DNA of 16,072 nt from Prevotellaceae bacterium UBA5903 (lineage in GTDB: Bacteria > Bacteroidota > Bacteroidia > Bacteroidales > Bacteroidaceae), in assembly GCA_002431845.1 (NCBI GenBank), contig DJEH01000022.1, positions 22,998 to 39,069 of the forward strand. The letters run 5' to 3'. The notes below the pieces were generated by a model. It was not told the origin of the DNA. It searched no databases and saw only the letters and a program-made list of their open reading frames with translations. Each line of letters begins with the position of its first letter. The first letter of the stretch is position 1. Positions 7,303 to 14,721 of the stretch are shown here, piece by piece. A program made the position numbers and the translations under genes.

Positions 7303-7396
7303 GTCTTGCACCATATTTGTTAAGTAGTAGAAGGAGCATAGCGGGCTATGTAACTGAAACTACTTACAAAAGGACACTTTTGAGAGCGTGCAAGAC
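7303..7396 (+). other. Multi-stem structured element, copy 1, upstream of cstA
   Basis: Four nested or adjacent stems fit in 94 nt. P1 is GTCTTGCAC (7303-7311) with GTGCAAGAC (7388-7396). P2 is TAAGTAGT (7321-7328) with ACTACTTA (7359-7366). P3 is CATAG (7337-7341), loop CGGG, CTATG (7346-7350). P4 is CAAAAG (7367-7372), loop GACA, CTTTTG (7377-7382). This is a three-way junction with P3 at the tip of P2 across an internal loop. All arms are perfect. It ends 84 nt before the cstA start, so it may be in the cstA leader. The core recurs, inverted, at 16011-16072. It could be a regulatory RNA or a REP-like palindrome inserted here. Confidence 0.6.
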
Positions 7397-7480
7397 ATTC
7401 GGTAAAATAGATGAAAGCTAAAAACAGAATTTATAGAACCATCCATATAGTGATAGTAAACAAAAACTAACGATTATATT

Positions 7481-8935
7481 ATGATAACATTTACGCTTTC
7501 GCTTATAGCCCTCATAGTGGGCTACTTGGTTTACGGAAAATTTGTGTCGCGCATATTTCAGCCCGATGCTTCGCGTCCAACCCCAGCAATGGAGCACCCC
7601 GATGGTGTGGATTATTTGCCTCTGCCCATTTGGAAGGTTTTTATGATTCAGTTTCTCAACATAGCTGGTACTGGACCTATATTTGGTGCCATCATGGGAG
7701 CTAAGTATGGACCATCGGCTTACTTGTGGATTGTGTTTGGGTGTATTTTTGCTGGAGCAGTCCACGATTATTTGAGCGGAATGCTTTCTATTCGCAATAA
7801 TGGTGCGGGATTGCCCGAGTTGATAGGCAAATATTTAGGCAACAGCACCAAGATGGTGATGCTTGTATTTTCGGTTGTGTTGCTCGTAATGGTGGGTGCC
7901 GTGTTTGTTTATAGCCCGGCTATCATATTGAGCGGAATGACGGGCGATATAACGATATGGCTCGTGGTGATATTTCTTTACTACGTGTTGGCTACAATGC
8001 TACCTATTGACAAAATTATAGGTAAGGTTTATCCGCTCTTTGCCATTTCGCTTTTGTTTATGGCAGCTGCATTGATGATAGGGTTGTATATCAAGTTTCC
8101 GCATCTACCCGAGTTGTGGGATGGTTTGGGCAACATGGCTGCAAAGGCTGACAAAAGTGCCACTGCTCCATTATTCCCCTGCTTGTTTATAACCATAGCT
8201 TGTGGTGCCATTAGTGGTTTTCATGCCACACAAAGCCCCTTGATGGCGCGTTGCATAAAGAACGAACGAATGGGATTTCCCGTGTTTTATGGTTCGATGA
8301 TAACCGAAGGTATTGTGGCATTGATTTGGGCTACGGTGTCGATGTATTTCTTCTATGCCACCCCCGAACAGGGATATAATGTTGTGGCAGGAGCTGCCGA
8401 AACAGGCTTTCACACGGCTGCACCAAAGGTGGTAAGCCTTGTTTGCAACGATTGGTTGGGCATTTTGGGCGGCATCTTAGCATTGCTTGGAGTTGTGGCT
8501 GCACCTATTACAAGTGGCGACACAGCTTTTAGAAGTGCACGCTTGATTATAGCCGACTTTTTGCATTTGTCGCAGCGTCCTATTGCCAAACGTTTGGCTG
8601 TGAGTATCCCCTTGTTTGTGGTGGCTTTAGCCTTGCTGATGTGGCAGATAGACAATCCCGATGGTTTTAATGTGATATGGCAATACTTTGGATGGGCCAA
8701 CCAAGCATTGTCGGTGTTCACCCTATGGATGCTCACCGTATATCTTGTGCGTGAACATAAACCTTACATCATTACGCTCATTCCTGCATTGTTTATGACC
8801 ACCGTTTGCTCTACCTTCCTTTTTGTATCGCCACATGCTTTTGGTTTGCCAATTGCTATAGGTTATTCGCTTGGTGCAATATGCTTAATAGTAGCTTTTG
8901 TTTGGTTCTGTGTGTGGAAAAAGAAGCAAGCATAA
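7481..8935 (+). CDS. cstA: Carbon starvation protein A family transporter (CstA/BtsT-type)
   Basis: A polytopic inner-membrane protein of 484 residues with about a dozen hydrophobic segments. CstA/BtsT relatives import pyruvate or peptides; the substrate here is inferred only. Family motifs are NIAGTGPIFGAIMGAKYGP (60-78), AGAVHDYLSGM (91-101), GAISGFHATQSPLMARC (242-258), ITSGDTAFRSARL (343-355) and FGWANQ (403-408). At 484 residues it is far shorter than E. coli CstA (about 700), lacking the C-terminal extension, as is common for Bacteroidetes copies. ATG 7481 starts directly in the first membrane helix (ITFTLSLIALIVGYLVYG). It is transcribed away from the ilv operon. Its last codons and stop lie in the first copy of a 20-bp tandem duplication. 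Confidence 0.92.
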   Translation: MITFTLSLIALIVGYLVYGKFVSRIFQPDASRPTPAMEHPDGVDYLPLPIWKVFMIQFLNIAGTGPIFGAIMGAKYGPSAYLWIVFGCIFAGAVHDYLSGMLSIRNNGAGLPELIGKYLGNSTKMVMLVFSVVLLVMVGAVFVYSPAIILSGMTGDITIWLVVIFLYYVLATMLPIDKIIGKVYPLFAISLLFMAAALMIGLYIKFPHLPELWDGLGNMAAKADKSATAPLFPCLFITIACGAISGFHATQSPLMARCIKNERMGFPVFYGSMITEGIVALIWATVSMYFFYATPEQGYNVVAGAAETGFHTAAPKVVSLVCNDWLGILGGILALLGVVAAPITSGDTAFRSARLIIADFLHLSQRPIAKRLAVSIPLFVVALALLMWQIDNPDGFNVIWQYFGWANQALSVFTLWMLTVYLVREHKPYIITLIPALFMTTVCSTFLFVSPHAFGLPIAIGYSLGAICLIVAFVWFCVWKKKQA

Positions 8936-8966
8936 TTGTAAGTGTTCAAGCATAATTGTAAGTGCT
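8927..8966 (+). repeat. 20-bp tandem duplication over the cstA stop codon
   Basis: Unit CAAGCATAATTGTAAGTGTT (8927-8946) is followed without gap by a copy differing at one base (8947-8966). The first copy holds the final Gln-Ala-stop codons of cstA; the second supplies the left arm of the terminator (TAAGTGCT). The 19/20 identity suggests a recent duplication. Confidence 0.9.
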
Positions 8967-9020
8967 CAGAATTATTTATCTTATAGGATATGATTCTGAG
9001 CACTTATATTATTTTGGTTG
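8959..9020 (+). terminator. Intrinsic terminator of cstA
   Basis: TAAGTGCTCAGAAT (8959-8972) and ATTCTGAGCACTTA (8993-9006) are perfect 14-bp arms. A 20-nt loop contains a smaller TATC/GATA pairing. TATATTATTTTGGTTG follows on the plus strand, T-rich but not a clean run. It lies between the convergent cstA and nitroreductase genes and probably blocks transcription from both sides. Confidence 0.75.
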
Positions 9021-9088
9021 TTGGTAATTGATGTATTATAAATTTTAAGCACATGTCGTTTCTATACAAAGATACGTATTCTTGCATC

Positions 9089-9847
9089 CTACATGAACCC
9101 TTGTTGCTTAAGAGCATCTAATAAGCCGATGGACATTTGTTCGCAATCAGCTTGGGTGTAGCGGATGTCAGTAAACACCTGTGCTAACGTTTCTTTGTGG
9201 TTGATTTCAACAAAGTGCTTGTTGATGGGCATTTGTTCTTTTGCGGTATAGTCGCGGTCGATGCTCTCGGGGGTAGCTTGCTTATAGGTCTCGTTGTGGC
9301 GGATGGCAGAGAGTGGAAGTCGCTCCGAAGCATCGGGTGCTTCGTCGGGCCAACCCAATGTAATGGTGGCTACAGGCATAACCAATTGGGGCAATTCGAG
9401 CACCTCGATGATGCGCTGAGACTGGTAAATGGTGGTGCCCAAAAAGCAAAGTCCCAAGCCTTGTGCCTCTGCCAAATCGCAAAAGCGTTGGCAATATAGT
9501 AGGGCATCAGTTAGGGCATTTTGATAAGACAGAAAGTTGTTGTAGCCAGGGTTTGCATTGCGTTGTAGTGCCCATTCGGTGGTTCGGCTATAGTCGGCAC
9601 AAAAGGTGAGCACCACGGGAGCTTGTGTCACCATGGGTTGGTTAAAGTGAGCTGGAGAGAGTTGTTGCTTCTTCTCTTTGCTGCGTGTCACCACAACTGA
9701 GTAGAGCTGTAGATTGCCCATTGTTTGTGTGTGTTCAGCCTCTGTTAGGAGTTGGTTGAGCAGAGCGTCTGATACGTCTTGTTTCTTGTATTTTCTGATA
9801 GATTTTCGCATAGTTGTTAAGTTACTATTCGTAATTATTTCCTTCAT
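9089..9847 (-). CDS. Nitroreductase family protein (NfsA/FRP-like NAD(P)H:FMN oxidoreductase)
   Basis: A 252-residue flavoprotein of the nitroreductase fold. Evidence: the N-terminal FMN-phosphate segment RKSIRKYKK (14-22), a conserved-type GNLQLYSVVVTR (44-55) where the family has P-x-S-x-N-x-Q, QAPVVLTFCAD in the middle, and GLGLCFLGTTIYQSQRIIEVLELPQLVMPVATITLGWPDE (the helix and strand before the GWP turn). Length and layout fit the NfsA/FRP subgroup of oxygen-insensitive NADPH reductases. The physiological substrate is unknown. ATG 9847 gives a 23-nt overlap with the preceding gene, suggesting translational coupling. An ATG at 9811 (residue 13) would start 13 nt past that gene but would lose the first helix, so I prefer 9847. 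A GGAAG stretch lies about 10 nt upstream. Confidence 0.88.
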   Translation of the reverse strand: MKEIITNSNLTTMRKSIRKYKKQDVSDALLNQLLTEAEHTQTMGNLQLYSVVVTRSKEKKQQLSPAHFNQPMVTQAPVVLTFCADYSRTTEWALQRNANPGYNNFLSYQNALTDALLYCQRFCDLAEAQGLGLCFLGTTIYQSQRIIEVLELPQLVMPVATITLGWPDEAPDASERLPLSAIRHNETYKQATPESIDRDYTAKEQMPINKHFVEINHKETLAQVFTDIRYTQADCEQMSIGLLDALKQQGFM

Positions 9848-10088
9848 TCTTCCACACTTCCCTTACAGCATTGCGCATCATAAAGATGTGGTGGATTTGT
9901 GCTGCATAGGTAGGATTGTCCTTGTGTTTGTCAAGGATGTCGTAGTAGAGCGACACCGTTTGTTTAAGGTCTTTAATGAAGGTAGCTTTATCCATTTGTA
10001 GCGAAGTGGGTAGGTGGTCAAAGTGGGTTTGAAACCATGTTTTCACTTCGTTAAGTTCTTCGTCGGTGTAATGTTTCTTAAATTCCAT
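9825..10088 (-). CDS. Small conserved-looking protein, possibly DUF6965-like
   Basis: An 87-residue acidic-basic, mainly helical soluble protein with no signal peptide. The pattern W-F-x(5)-LPTSLQMDKATFIKDLKQTV resembles small Bacteroidetes proteins with an LP-x-x-[IL]-x-[LM]-D-x-x-x-x-I-x-D-L core (DUF6965 is my nearest recollection, not verified). Function is unknown. It precedes and overlaps the nitroreductase by 23 nt, so the two are likely cotranscribed and perhaps translated together. ATG 10088 is the only plausible start. No TAnnTTTG element is visible upstream. Confidence 0.65.
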   Translation of the reverse strand: MEFKKHYTDEELNEVKTWFQTHFDHLPTSLQMDKATFIKDLKQTVSLYYDILDKHKDNPTYAAQIHHIFMMRNAVREVWKNEGNNYE

Positions 10089-10134
10089 TGAGCTTGTTCA
10101 GATATTACAACTGTCTGCGGTGGACTTTTGATTA

Positions 10135-10172
10135 TAAGTGGGTATTCAAAATGAATTTTGAGCACCTACTTA
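10135..10172. repeat. Hairpin upstream of the small gene, member of a TAAGTrGGTATTCAAAAT repeat
   Basis: TAAGTGGGTATTCAAAAT (10135-10152) pairs with ATTTTGAGCACCTACTTA (10155-10172): TAAGT/ACTTA, GGT/ACC and TCAAAAT/ATTTTGA are exact, with G-U-type pairs between when read on the plus strand. The left arm recurs downstream of the DUF4488-like gene at 15937-15954, and a related version occurs in the recA leader at 11417-11434 on the minus strand. Confidence 0.55.
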
Positions 10173-10178
10173 ATAAAT

Positions 10179-10248
10179 AATGAGGGTTAGGATATTTTTG
10201 TGAATAACACAATATGGTTATCCTCTAAAAACATTTCTAACCCTCATT
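10179..10248 (-). terminator. Hairpin downstream of recA, probable terminator
   Basis: AATGAGGGTTAG (10179-10190) and CTAACCCTCATT (10237-10248) are perfect 12-bp arms. The long loop contains TTGTG/CACAA (10198-10202/10208-10212) and an alternative GGATA/TATCC pairing. It sits 23 nt beyond the recA stop. Only a short A/T-rich stretch (ATTTATTAAG) follows on the minus strand, so termination may be leaky or the hairpin may protect the 3' end. Confidence 0.55.
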
Positions 10249-10271
10249 TATTTGCATTAAAAATTCTCTTT

Positions 10272-11300
10272 TTAATCTTCCTCGTTGCGCTCTTTTAGGG
10301 CATCAGCAATCTTCTGCTCAAGTTCGTCAGACAGCTCAGGATTGTCTTTAATTACTTTCTTTACAGCGTCGCGGCCTTGACCTAATCGGGTTTCGCCATA
10401 GCTAAACCACGAGCCACTCTTCTTAATAATGCCAAGTTCAACACCGAGGTCTACGATTTCGCCCACGTGAGAGATGCCTTCGCCAAAGGTAATTTCAAAT
10501 TCTGCTTTGCGGAAGGGAGGTGCCACTTTGTTCTTCACAATCTTAACTCTTACTTGGTTGCCGATAGGGGTGTCGCCATCTTTAAGTGTGGTAACTCGGC
10601 GGATGTCAAGGCGTACAGAGGCATAGAACTTCAAGGCATTACCACCCGTAGTAGTTTCGGGATTGCCAAACATCACACCAATCTTTTCGCGCAACTGGTT
10701 GATGAATATACAAGTGGTATTAGTCTTACTGATGGTAGAGGTGAGCTTGCGCAATGCTTGGCTCATAAGGCGTGCTTGTAGGCCCACTTTATTGTCGCCC
10801 ATGTCGCCTTCGATTTCGGCTTTAGGTGTAAGAGCTGCCACGGAGTCGATAACGATGATGTCGATGGCAGACGAACGAATAAGTTGGTCGGCAATCTCAA
10901 GTGCTTGTTCACCGTTGTCGGGCTGAGAGATGAGCAGTTCGTCTACATCAACTCCCAATTTTTTGGCATAAAAGCGGTCGAATGCATGTTCTGCATCGAT
11001 GAACGCTGCTATGCCACCAGCCTTTTGTGCCTCAGCAATGGCATGGATGGCCAAGGTGGTTTTACCCGATGATTCGGGACCATAAATCTCAATGATACGA
11101 CCTTTAGGATAGCCGCCAACGCCTAATGCAGCATTGAGGGCTAAACTGCCAGTAGGGATAACCTCTACATCTTCAATCTGCTCGTCGCCAAGTTTCATTA
11201 CCGAACCACGACCAAAGTCCTTCTCTATTTTTGCCATAGCAGCTTGCAAAGCTTTAAGCTTTTCGCTGCTTGCTGTTGTTTCTTCTGTATTTTTTGCCAT
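10272..11300 (-). CDS. recA: Recombinase RecA
   Basis: ATP-dependent strand-exchange protein of homologous recombination and, where present, co-protease of the SOS response. It has 342 residues, normal length. Walker A GPESSGKT is at 74-81 and the catalytic-Glu strand AFIDAEHAFD at 99-108 (E104). Walker B with following residues, IVIDSVAALTP, is at 149-159. Loop L2 FGNPETTTGG is at 211-220, and the RecA signature ALKFYASVR at 222-230. The C-terminal domain ends in a short acidic tail (NEED). ATG 11300 gives the usual MAK...EKLKALQAAMAKIEKDFG N-terminus. It is flanked by hairpins downstream and a roughly 160-nt leader upstream, so it is probably transcribed alone. Confidence 0.98.
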   Translation of the reverse strand: MAKNTEETTASSEKLKALQAAMAKIEKDFGRGSVMKLGDEQIEDVEVIPTGSLALNAALGVGGYPKGRIIEIYGPESSGKTTLAIHAIAEAQKAGGIAAFIDAEHAFDRFYAKKLGVDVDELLISQPDNGEQALEIADQLIRSSAIDIIVIDSVAALTPKAEIEGDMGDNKVGLQARLMSQALRKLTSTISKTNTTCIFINQLREKIGVMFGNPETTTGGNALKFYASVRLDIRRVTTLKDGDTPIGNQVRVKIVKNKVAPPFRKAEFEITFGEGISHVGEIVDLGVELGIIKKSGSWFSYGETRLGQGRDAVKKVIKDNPELSDELEQKIADALKERNEED

Positions 11301-11473
11301 ATATTGTTATAATTGTGTATTTGTGTGCCATGCAAGTTTGTATAAACAGGTGTTCAAAGTCAATGAATATGAATTTGTAAACATATCAATTCATGCAGAA
11401 CATAAGCGCATAAGCTAATATTGAATACCTATTTGTTGCCTATTGATAGGTAGATATCAGTAATGCAAAGATA
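11301..11473 (-). promoter_or_regulatory. recA leader and candidate promoter
   Basis: On the minus strand TATCTTTG (11473-11466) is an exact TAnnTTTG -7 element. The -33 region is poor (TTTTTTC instead of TTTG). A start near 11459 would give a leader of about 160 nt. The leader opens with the dyad CCTAT-TG-ATAGG (11439-11450) and the AAATAGGTATTCAATATT repeat (11417-11434). I saw no convincing LexA box; GAAC-N4-GTTT at 11355-11344 is only a near match to the Gram-positive type. Confidence 0.45.
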
Positions 11474-11565
11474 GCATTAATCATTGGGCAATGAAAAAAT
11501 TATCACACAAATCGCTTGCTTTTTTTAGCAATAAATGTCTATAAACGTTTTTGCAGAACCGCCCT

Positions 11566-12249
11566 TTATCCTTTTTTCAGGACCTTGAGTACTTGTTTGG
11601 CAATGCTCTTCATGCCTTTTACCGATGGATGCCCTGTTTTTTTGTCGATGTTCTTAAGCTTGATGATAGGCACATGGTAATGTTGGCATACCTTTTCGAC
11701 CGAAGTGTTTATATCGTTGCTCAAGCCATCATTCAATACAAAATATACTTTAACATTAGGATAGTACAAGCAAATGTCGTTAAGCATTTTAGCCATGCCT
11801 GGCCGGAATTGAAAAAGGTTGTCGCGCTGCCAATCTGCATATTGGTAGTTACCCATTTTAACGTTTGCCCAAGAGTCGTTTGTGGCACCACAAATTAATA
11901 TAATGTCGGGGTTGCCAAGGTTGGGCACACGTGTTATAAATGAACGGTCGGTGTAGTCCTCACCCCGATACCCTCTGTTGCAGATAGTGGCTCCCGAATA
12001 GGCATCAATAACACCTCGTTTGTATCCACCCTCTTTTATTACTTGCCACCACCATGTTTGCTCAACACATGTTACATCTGTCATATCCTTGCGTGCAGGA
12101 TTGAAGTACCACACTGCATTCCCTTTAGGATTAAAGCCTTCGAAGGTAGAATAGGAGTCGCCCAACACTGCTATTGTGGGGCGTACCTGCGACATTATTT
12201 GCATTGGTAGCAACAATAAAAGAATGGCGAGAATGTATGATTTTTTCAT
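11566..12249 (-). CDS. Secreted SGNH/GDSL-type hydrolase
   Basis: A 227-residue exported esterase-like protein. The signal peptide is KKSYILAILLLLLPMQIMSQ (2-21), with cleavage likely after S20 or Q21 and no lipobox. SGNH blocks are in order: LGDSYS with nucleophile S32 (block I), YSGAT with oxyanion G86 (block II), GATND with N124 (block III), and D202...GHPSVKGM with H207 (block V). The D-H spacing is five residues instead of the common three. It could deacylate carbohydrates or lipids; the substrate is unknown. ATG 12249 is 33 nt past the terminator stem of the dipeptidyl peptidase gene, and no TAnnTTTG element is visible, so its promoter is unclear. Confidence 0.88.
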   Translation of the reverse strand: MKKSYILAILLLLLPMQIMSQVRPTIAVLGDSYSTFEGFNPKGNAVWYFNPARKDMTDVTCVEQTWWWQVIKEGGYKRGVIDAYSGATICNRGYRGEDYTDRSFITRVPNLGNPDIILICGATNDSWANVKMGNYQYADWQRDNLFQFRPGMAKMLNDICLYYPNVKVYFVLNDGLSNDINTSVEKVCQHYHVPIIKLKNIDKKTGHPSVKGMKSIAKQVLKVLKKG

Positions 12250-12259
12250 ATTTGAATAG

Positions 12260-12318
12260 TTCTTTCATAAAGAAATAATAAAGGGTGGTTCTAAAAAAAC
12301 AACTTATAGAACCACCCT
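12260..12318 (-). terminator. Intrinsic terminator of the dipeptidyl peptidase gene
   Basis: AGGGTGGTTCTA (12282-12293) and TAGAACCACCCT (12307-12318) are perfect 12-bp arms with a 13-nt A-rich loop. On the minus strand the exit sequence is TTATTATTTCTTT (12281-12269). A smaller TTCTTT/AAAGAA hairpin (12260-12274) follows. Position and polarity fit termination behind the gene ending at 12384. Confidence 0.8.
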
Positions 12319-12339
12319 GATTTGTATTTAAAATGTTGA

Positions 12340-12377
12340 ATGCTTACTTACCAATAAGTAGATGCCATCTTAAGCAT
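12340..12377. repeat. Nested inverted repeats in the 3' region of the dipeptidyl peptidase gene
   Basis: ATGCTTA (12340-12346) pairs with TAAGCAT (12371-12377). Within it TACTTA (12345-12350) faces TAAGTA (12355-12360) and GATG faces CATC (12361-12369). These lie between the stop codon and the terminator and may form a 3' structure. No function is evident. Confidence 0.4.
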
Positions 12378-12383
12378 ATACTA

Positions 12384-14612
12384 TTATTTACCAAGTTTTT
12401 CAACAAAATAGTTGCTGATGGTGCGGAACAAATGTAAGCGTGTGTTGCCACCAAAGATATTGTGGTTGCGGTTGGTATAAACCTGCTGACGGAACATCTT
12501 GCCAGCTTGTACATAAGCCTCGCTCACCTCGGTAAAGTTGCGGAAGTGTACGTTATCGTCGGCTGTGCCATGGATAAGCAAGAGGTCGCCACTAAGGTTG
12601 CCTGCTCTCTGTATAGGATTTACGGCATAACCATCGGCATTCTCCTTAGGAGTGCGCATGTAGCGTTCGGTATATACGGTGTCGTAGTACTTCCAGTTGC
12701 TTGGGGCTGCCACTGCTACACCTGCACGGAACACGGGGCGACCTTCGCTCATTGACATCAATGTGTTGAAGCCACCAAAGCTCCAACCCCATATAGCAAT
12801 GCGGTTTTTATCAACGTAGGGCAGATTGCCAAGATAAATGGCTGCTTCAACCTGATCGTGCGACTCTTTCTCGCCCAATCGTAGATAGGTGCATTTTTCA
12901 AAATCGGCACCTCGTGCACCTGTGCCACGGCCATCAACGCAAGCAAAAATAAAGCCTTGCTGTGCCATGTAGCTTTCCCACACTCCGCCAGGGTAGAAGC
13001 CCATGTTCCATGAGTCGGTAACCTCTTGCGAGCCTGGACCCGAGTATTGGTACATAATAACGGGGTATTGCTTGTTAGCATCAAAGTTTTGTGGCTTAAT
13101 CATCCACCCATTCAGTTCAATGCCATCGGCTGTCTTGAAACTGAAAAATTCTTTTTTGCCCAAGAGTGGAGTAACCATCTTTTTAAGTTCTGCATTGTCT
13201 ACCATCGTTGATATTACCTTGCCGTTTGTGGCATTGCAAAGCGTTGTTACAGGAGGTTGAGTTGCAGACGAATAGATGTTGAGAAAGTATTTCATCGAAG
13301 AGCTGAAAGTGGCAGAGTTGCTACCTTGTTGCTGCGAGAGTTTGTGCTCTTTTCCGCTCTTATCCATGGCGTAAACGGCTGTGCGCAAGGGGCTTTCTTG
13401 GTGTGATGCGTAGTAAAAACGACCACTATTGGCATCGTAACCATAGAAAGCAGCCACATCGTAGTTGCCCTTGGTTACTTGGCGCTCAAGTTTGCCATTG
13501 ATGTTGTACCAATAGATGTGCTTGTAGCCCGAACGGTCTGAAATATAAGCAAAGTGGTCGCCATAGAACTTTAGGCTACCGTATGCACTCTCTGTAACAT
13601 ATTTGCTATTTTGCTCTTGCACAACCAGTTTGCATTCGGTACTACGTGGGTTGGCCATGTAGATATTCATGTGGTCTTGATGGCGATTGAGCGTTACCAC
13701 AGCAAGCTTTGAAGCATCGGCTGTAAACTGAATGCGAGGAATGTAACCATCAGAATCGAGTGGGAGTTTGAGCGTGCGTGTTACACGGTTCTTAATGTCG
13801 AAAGTCATTACGCTCACATCGCTATTTTTGGCTCCTGCCACAGGATACTTGTAGTTGTACGAACCAGGATATTCGTCGTATTCGCTACGAGTGGGGTAGG
13901 CCCCTTTAAATTCTTGAATACTATAAATGGGCACTTTGCTTTCGTCGTAGCGTATCCATGCAAGCATTTGGCTGTCTGACGAGAAGTCAAACGAACGATT
14001 GGTTGAAAACTCCTCTTCGTTTACCCAGTCGGGGAGTCCATTGATAACCTCGTTAAACTTTCCGTCCTTTGTAACTTGGCTCTCAGCATTGCCAAAAAGC
14101 AGTTTCACAAGGAAAAGGTTATTGTCGCGTACAAAGGCAATCACGTTGCCATCGGGCGAGAAAAGAGGCATTTGTTGCGGTCCGCCCTCTGAGAGTGCTT
14201 CAAACTTTTTGTTCTCTACATCATATATATAGTAAACAGCTGTGTACGAACGGCGATAAATAGCTTTGGTTTGTGTGCGCAACAATATGCGGCGCTCATC
14301 GGGCGACATAATGTAGCCATCAATGGCATTGAGCTTTTTAGGACCGCGTGCATTGTCGGCATCAAAAAGCACCTCAATCTCCTTGCCCGTCTTAAACGAA
14401 CGACGAATAATACGCTTGTTATCATTAGAAAGTTGCGTATAACTTTCGCCGTCCTTCATGGGGTTCACACCATATACATACTGAGGATTGTACTTACCAC
14501 CTGTGATGTCCTCAAGAGTTAATTGCTGATTGGTTTGTGCCAATAATTGCGACCCAGTATAGGCTGTTCCGCCTATGAATAAACTGGCCACAAAAAGAAG
14601 AAATCGTTTCAT
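12384..14612 (-). CDS. Dipeptidyl peptidase IV (S9B serine peptidase), exported
   Basis: Removes X-Pro or X-Ala dipeptides from the N-terminus of peptides; in Bacteroidales the enzyme is exported and serves peptide use. It has 742 residues. The signal peptide is KRFLLFVASLFIGGTAYTGSQLLAQ (about 2-26). The beta-propeller domain (about 40-480) carries DWVNEEE (195-201), the double-Glu motif that anchors the substrate amino terminus in DPP IV. The alpha/beta hydrolase domain has YQYSGPGSQ (521-529, oxyanion Tyr523), GWSFGG (609-614, nucleophile S611), HGTADDNVHF (681-690, D685) and NHN (H717), so the triad is complete. ATG 14612 gives the signal peptide. The terminator at 12282-12318 isolates it from the SGNH hydrolase. 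An exact -7-like TACCTTTG lies just upstream. Confidence 0.94.
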   Translation of the reverse strand: MKRFLLFVASLFIGGTAYTGSQLLAQTNQQLTLEDITGGKYNPQYVYGVNPMKDGESYTQLSNDNKRIIRRSFKTGKEIEVLFDADNARGPKKLNAIDGYIMSPDERRILLRTQTKAIYRRSYTAVYYIYDVENKKFEALSEGGPQQMPLFSPDGNVIAFVRDNNLFLVKLLFGNAESQVTKDGKFNEVINGLPDWVNEEEFSTNRSFDFSSDSQMLAWIRYDESKVPIYSIQEFKGAYPTRSEYDEYPGSYNYKYPVAGAKNSDVSVMTFDIKNRVTRTLKLPLDSDGYIPRIQFTADASKLAVVTLNRHQDHMNIYMANPRSTECKLVVQEQNSKYVTESAYGSLKFYGDHFAYISDRSGYKHIYWYNINGKLERQVTKGNYDVAAFYGYDANSGRFYYASHQESPLRTAVYAMDKSGKEHKLSQQQGSNSATFSSSMKYFLNIYSSATQPPVTTLCNATNGKVISTMVDNAELKKMVTPLLGKKEFFSFKTADGIELNGWMIKPQNFDANKQYPVIMYQYSGPGSQEVTDSWNMGFYPGGVWESYMAQQGFIFACVDGRGTGARGADFEKCTYLRLGEKESHDQVEAAIYLGNLPYVDKNRIAIWGWSFGGFNTLMSMSEGRPVFRAGVAVAAPSNWKYYDTVYTERYMRTPKENADGYAVNPIQRAGNLSGDLLLIHGTADDNVHFRNFTEVSEAYVQAGKMFRQQVYTNRNHNIFGGNTRLHLFRTISNYFVEKLGK

Positions 14613-14640
14613 TCGTATGTAATTTTCTAATAATTTATGG

Positions 14641-14648
14641 CAAAGGTA
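14641..14648 (-). promoter_or_regulatory. Candidate -7 element of the dipeptidyl peptidase gene
   Basis: Minus-strand TACCTTTG (14648-14641) matches TAnnTTTG and would start RNA about 22 nt before the ATG at 14612. No TTTG is found 19-21 nt upstream, so the promoter is only half supported. Confidence 0.4.
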
Positions 14649-14668
14649 ATGAATTAAATGCGTAAATG

Positions 14669-14700
14669 TTTGCTAAGCAAAGTCGAAATACTTAATTTTG
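14669..14700 (+). promoter_or_regulatory. Promoter of the acyl-ACP thioesterase gene
   Basis: TTTG (14669-14672), a 20-nt spacer and TAATTTTG (14693-14700) match both halves of the Bacteroidetes sigma factor consensus at ideal spacing. The predicted start near 14707 gives a leader of about 15 nt to the ATG at 14722. It also shows that the in-frame TTG at 14698 lies inside the promoter and cannot be the start codon. Confidence 0.75.
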
Positions 14701-14721
14701 CTATACAACAATTATAAAAGT

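Noticed and set aside
9067..9074. Minus-strand TATCTTTG near the nitroreductase 3' end as an antisense promoter to cstA
   Set aside because: No -33 element at proper spacing, and it would fire directly into the cstA terminator hairpin.
11344..11355. LexA-type SOS box in the recA leader (GAAC-N4-GTTT on the minus strand)
   Set aside because: It misses one core base and both flanking bases of the CGAAC-N4-GTTCG type, lies well downstream of the predicted start, and is a single site. Not enough to call.
11515..11531. Hairpin TTGCT/AGCAA behind the SGNH hydrolase as its terminator
   Set aside because: Only five base pairs, AT-rich, and the minus-strand T-run is not adjacent to the stem.
14698..14721. 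Upstream TTG start adding eight residues to the thioesterase
   Set aside because: The TTG is part of the TAATTTTG promoter element and would lie upstream of the predicted transcription start.
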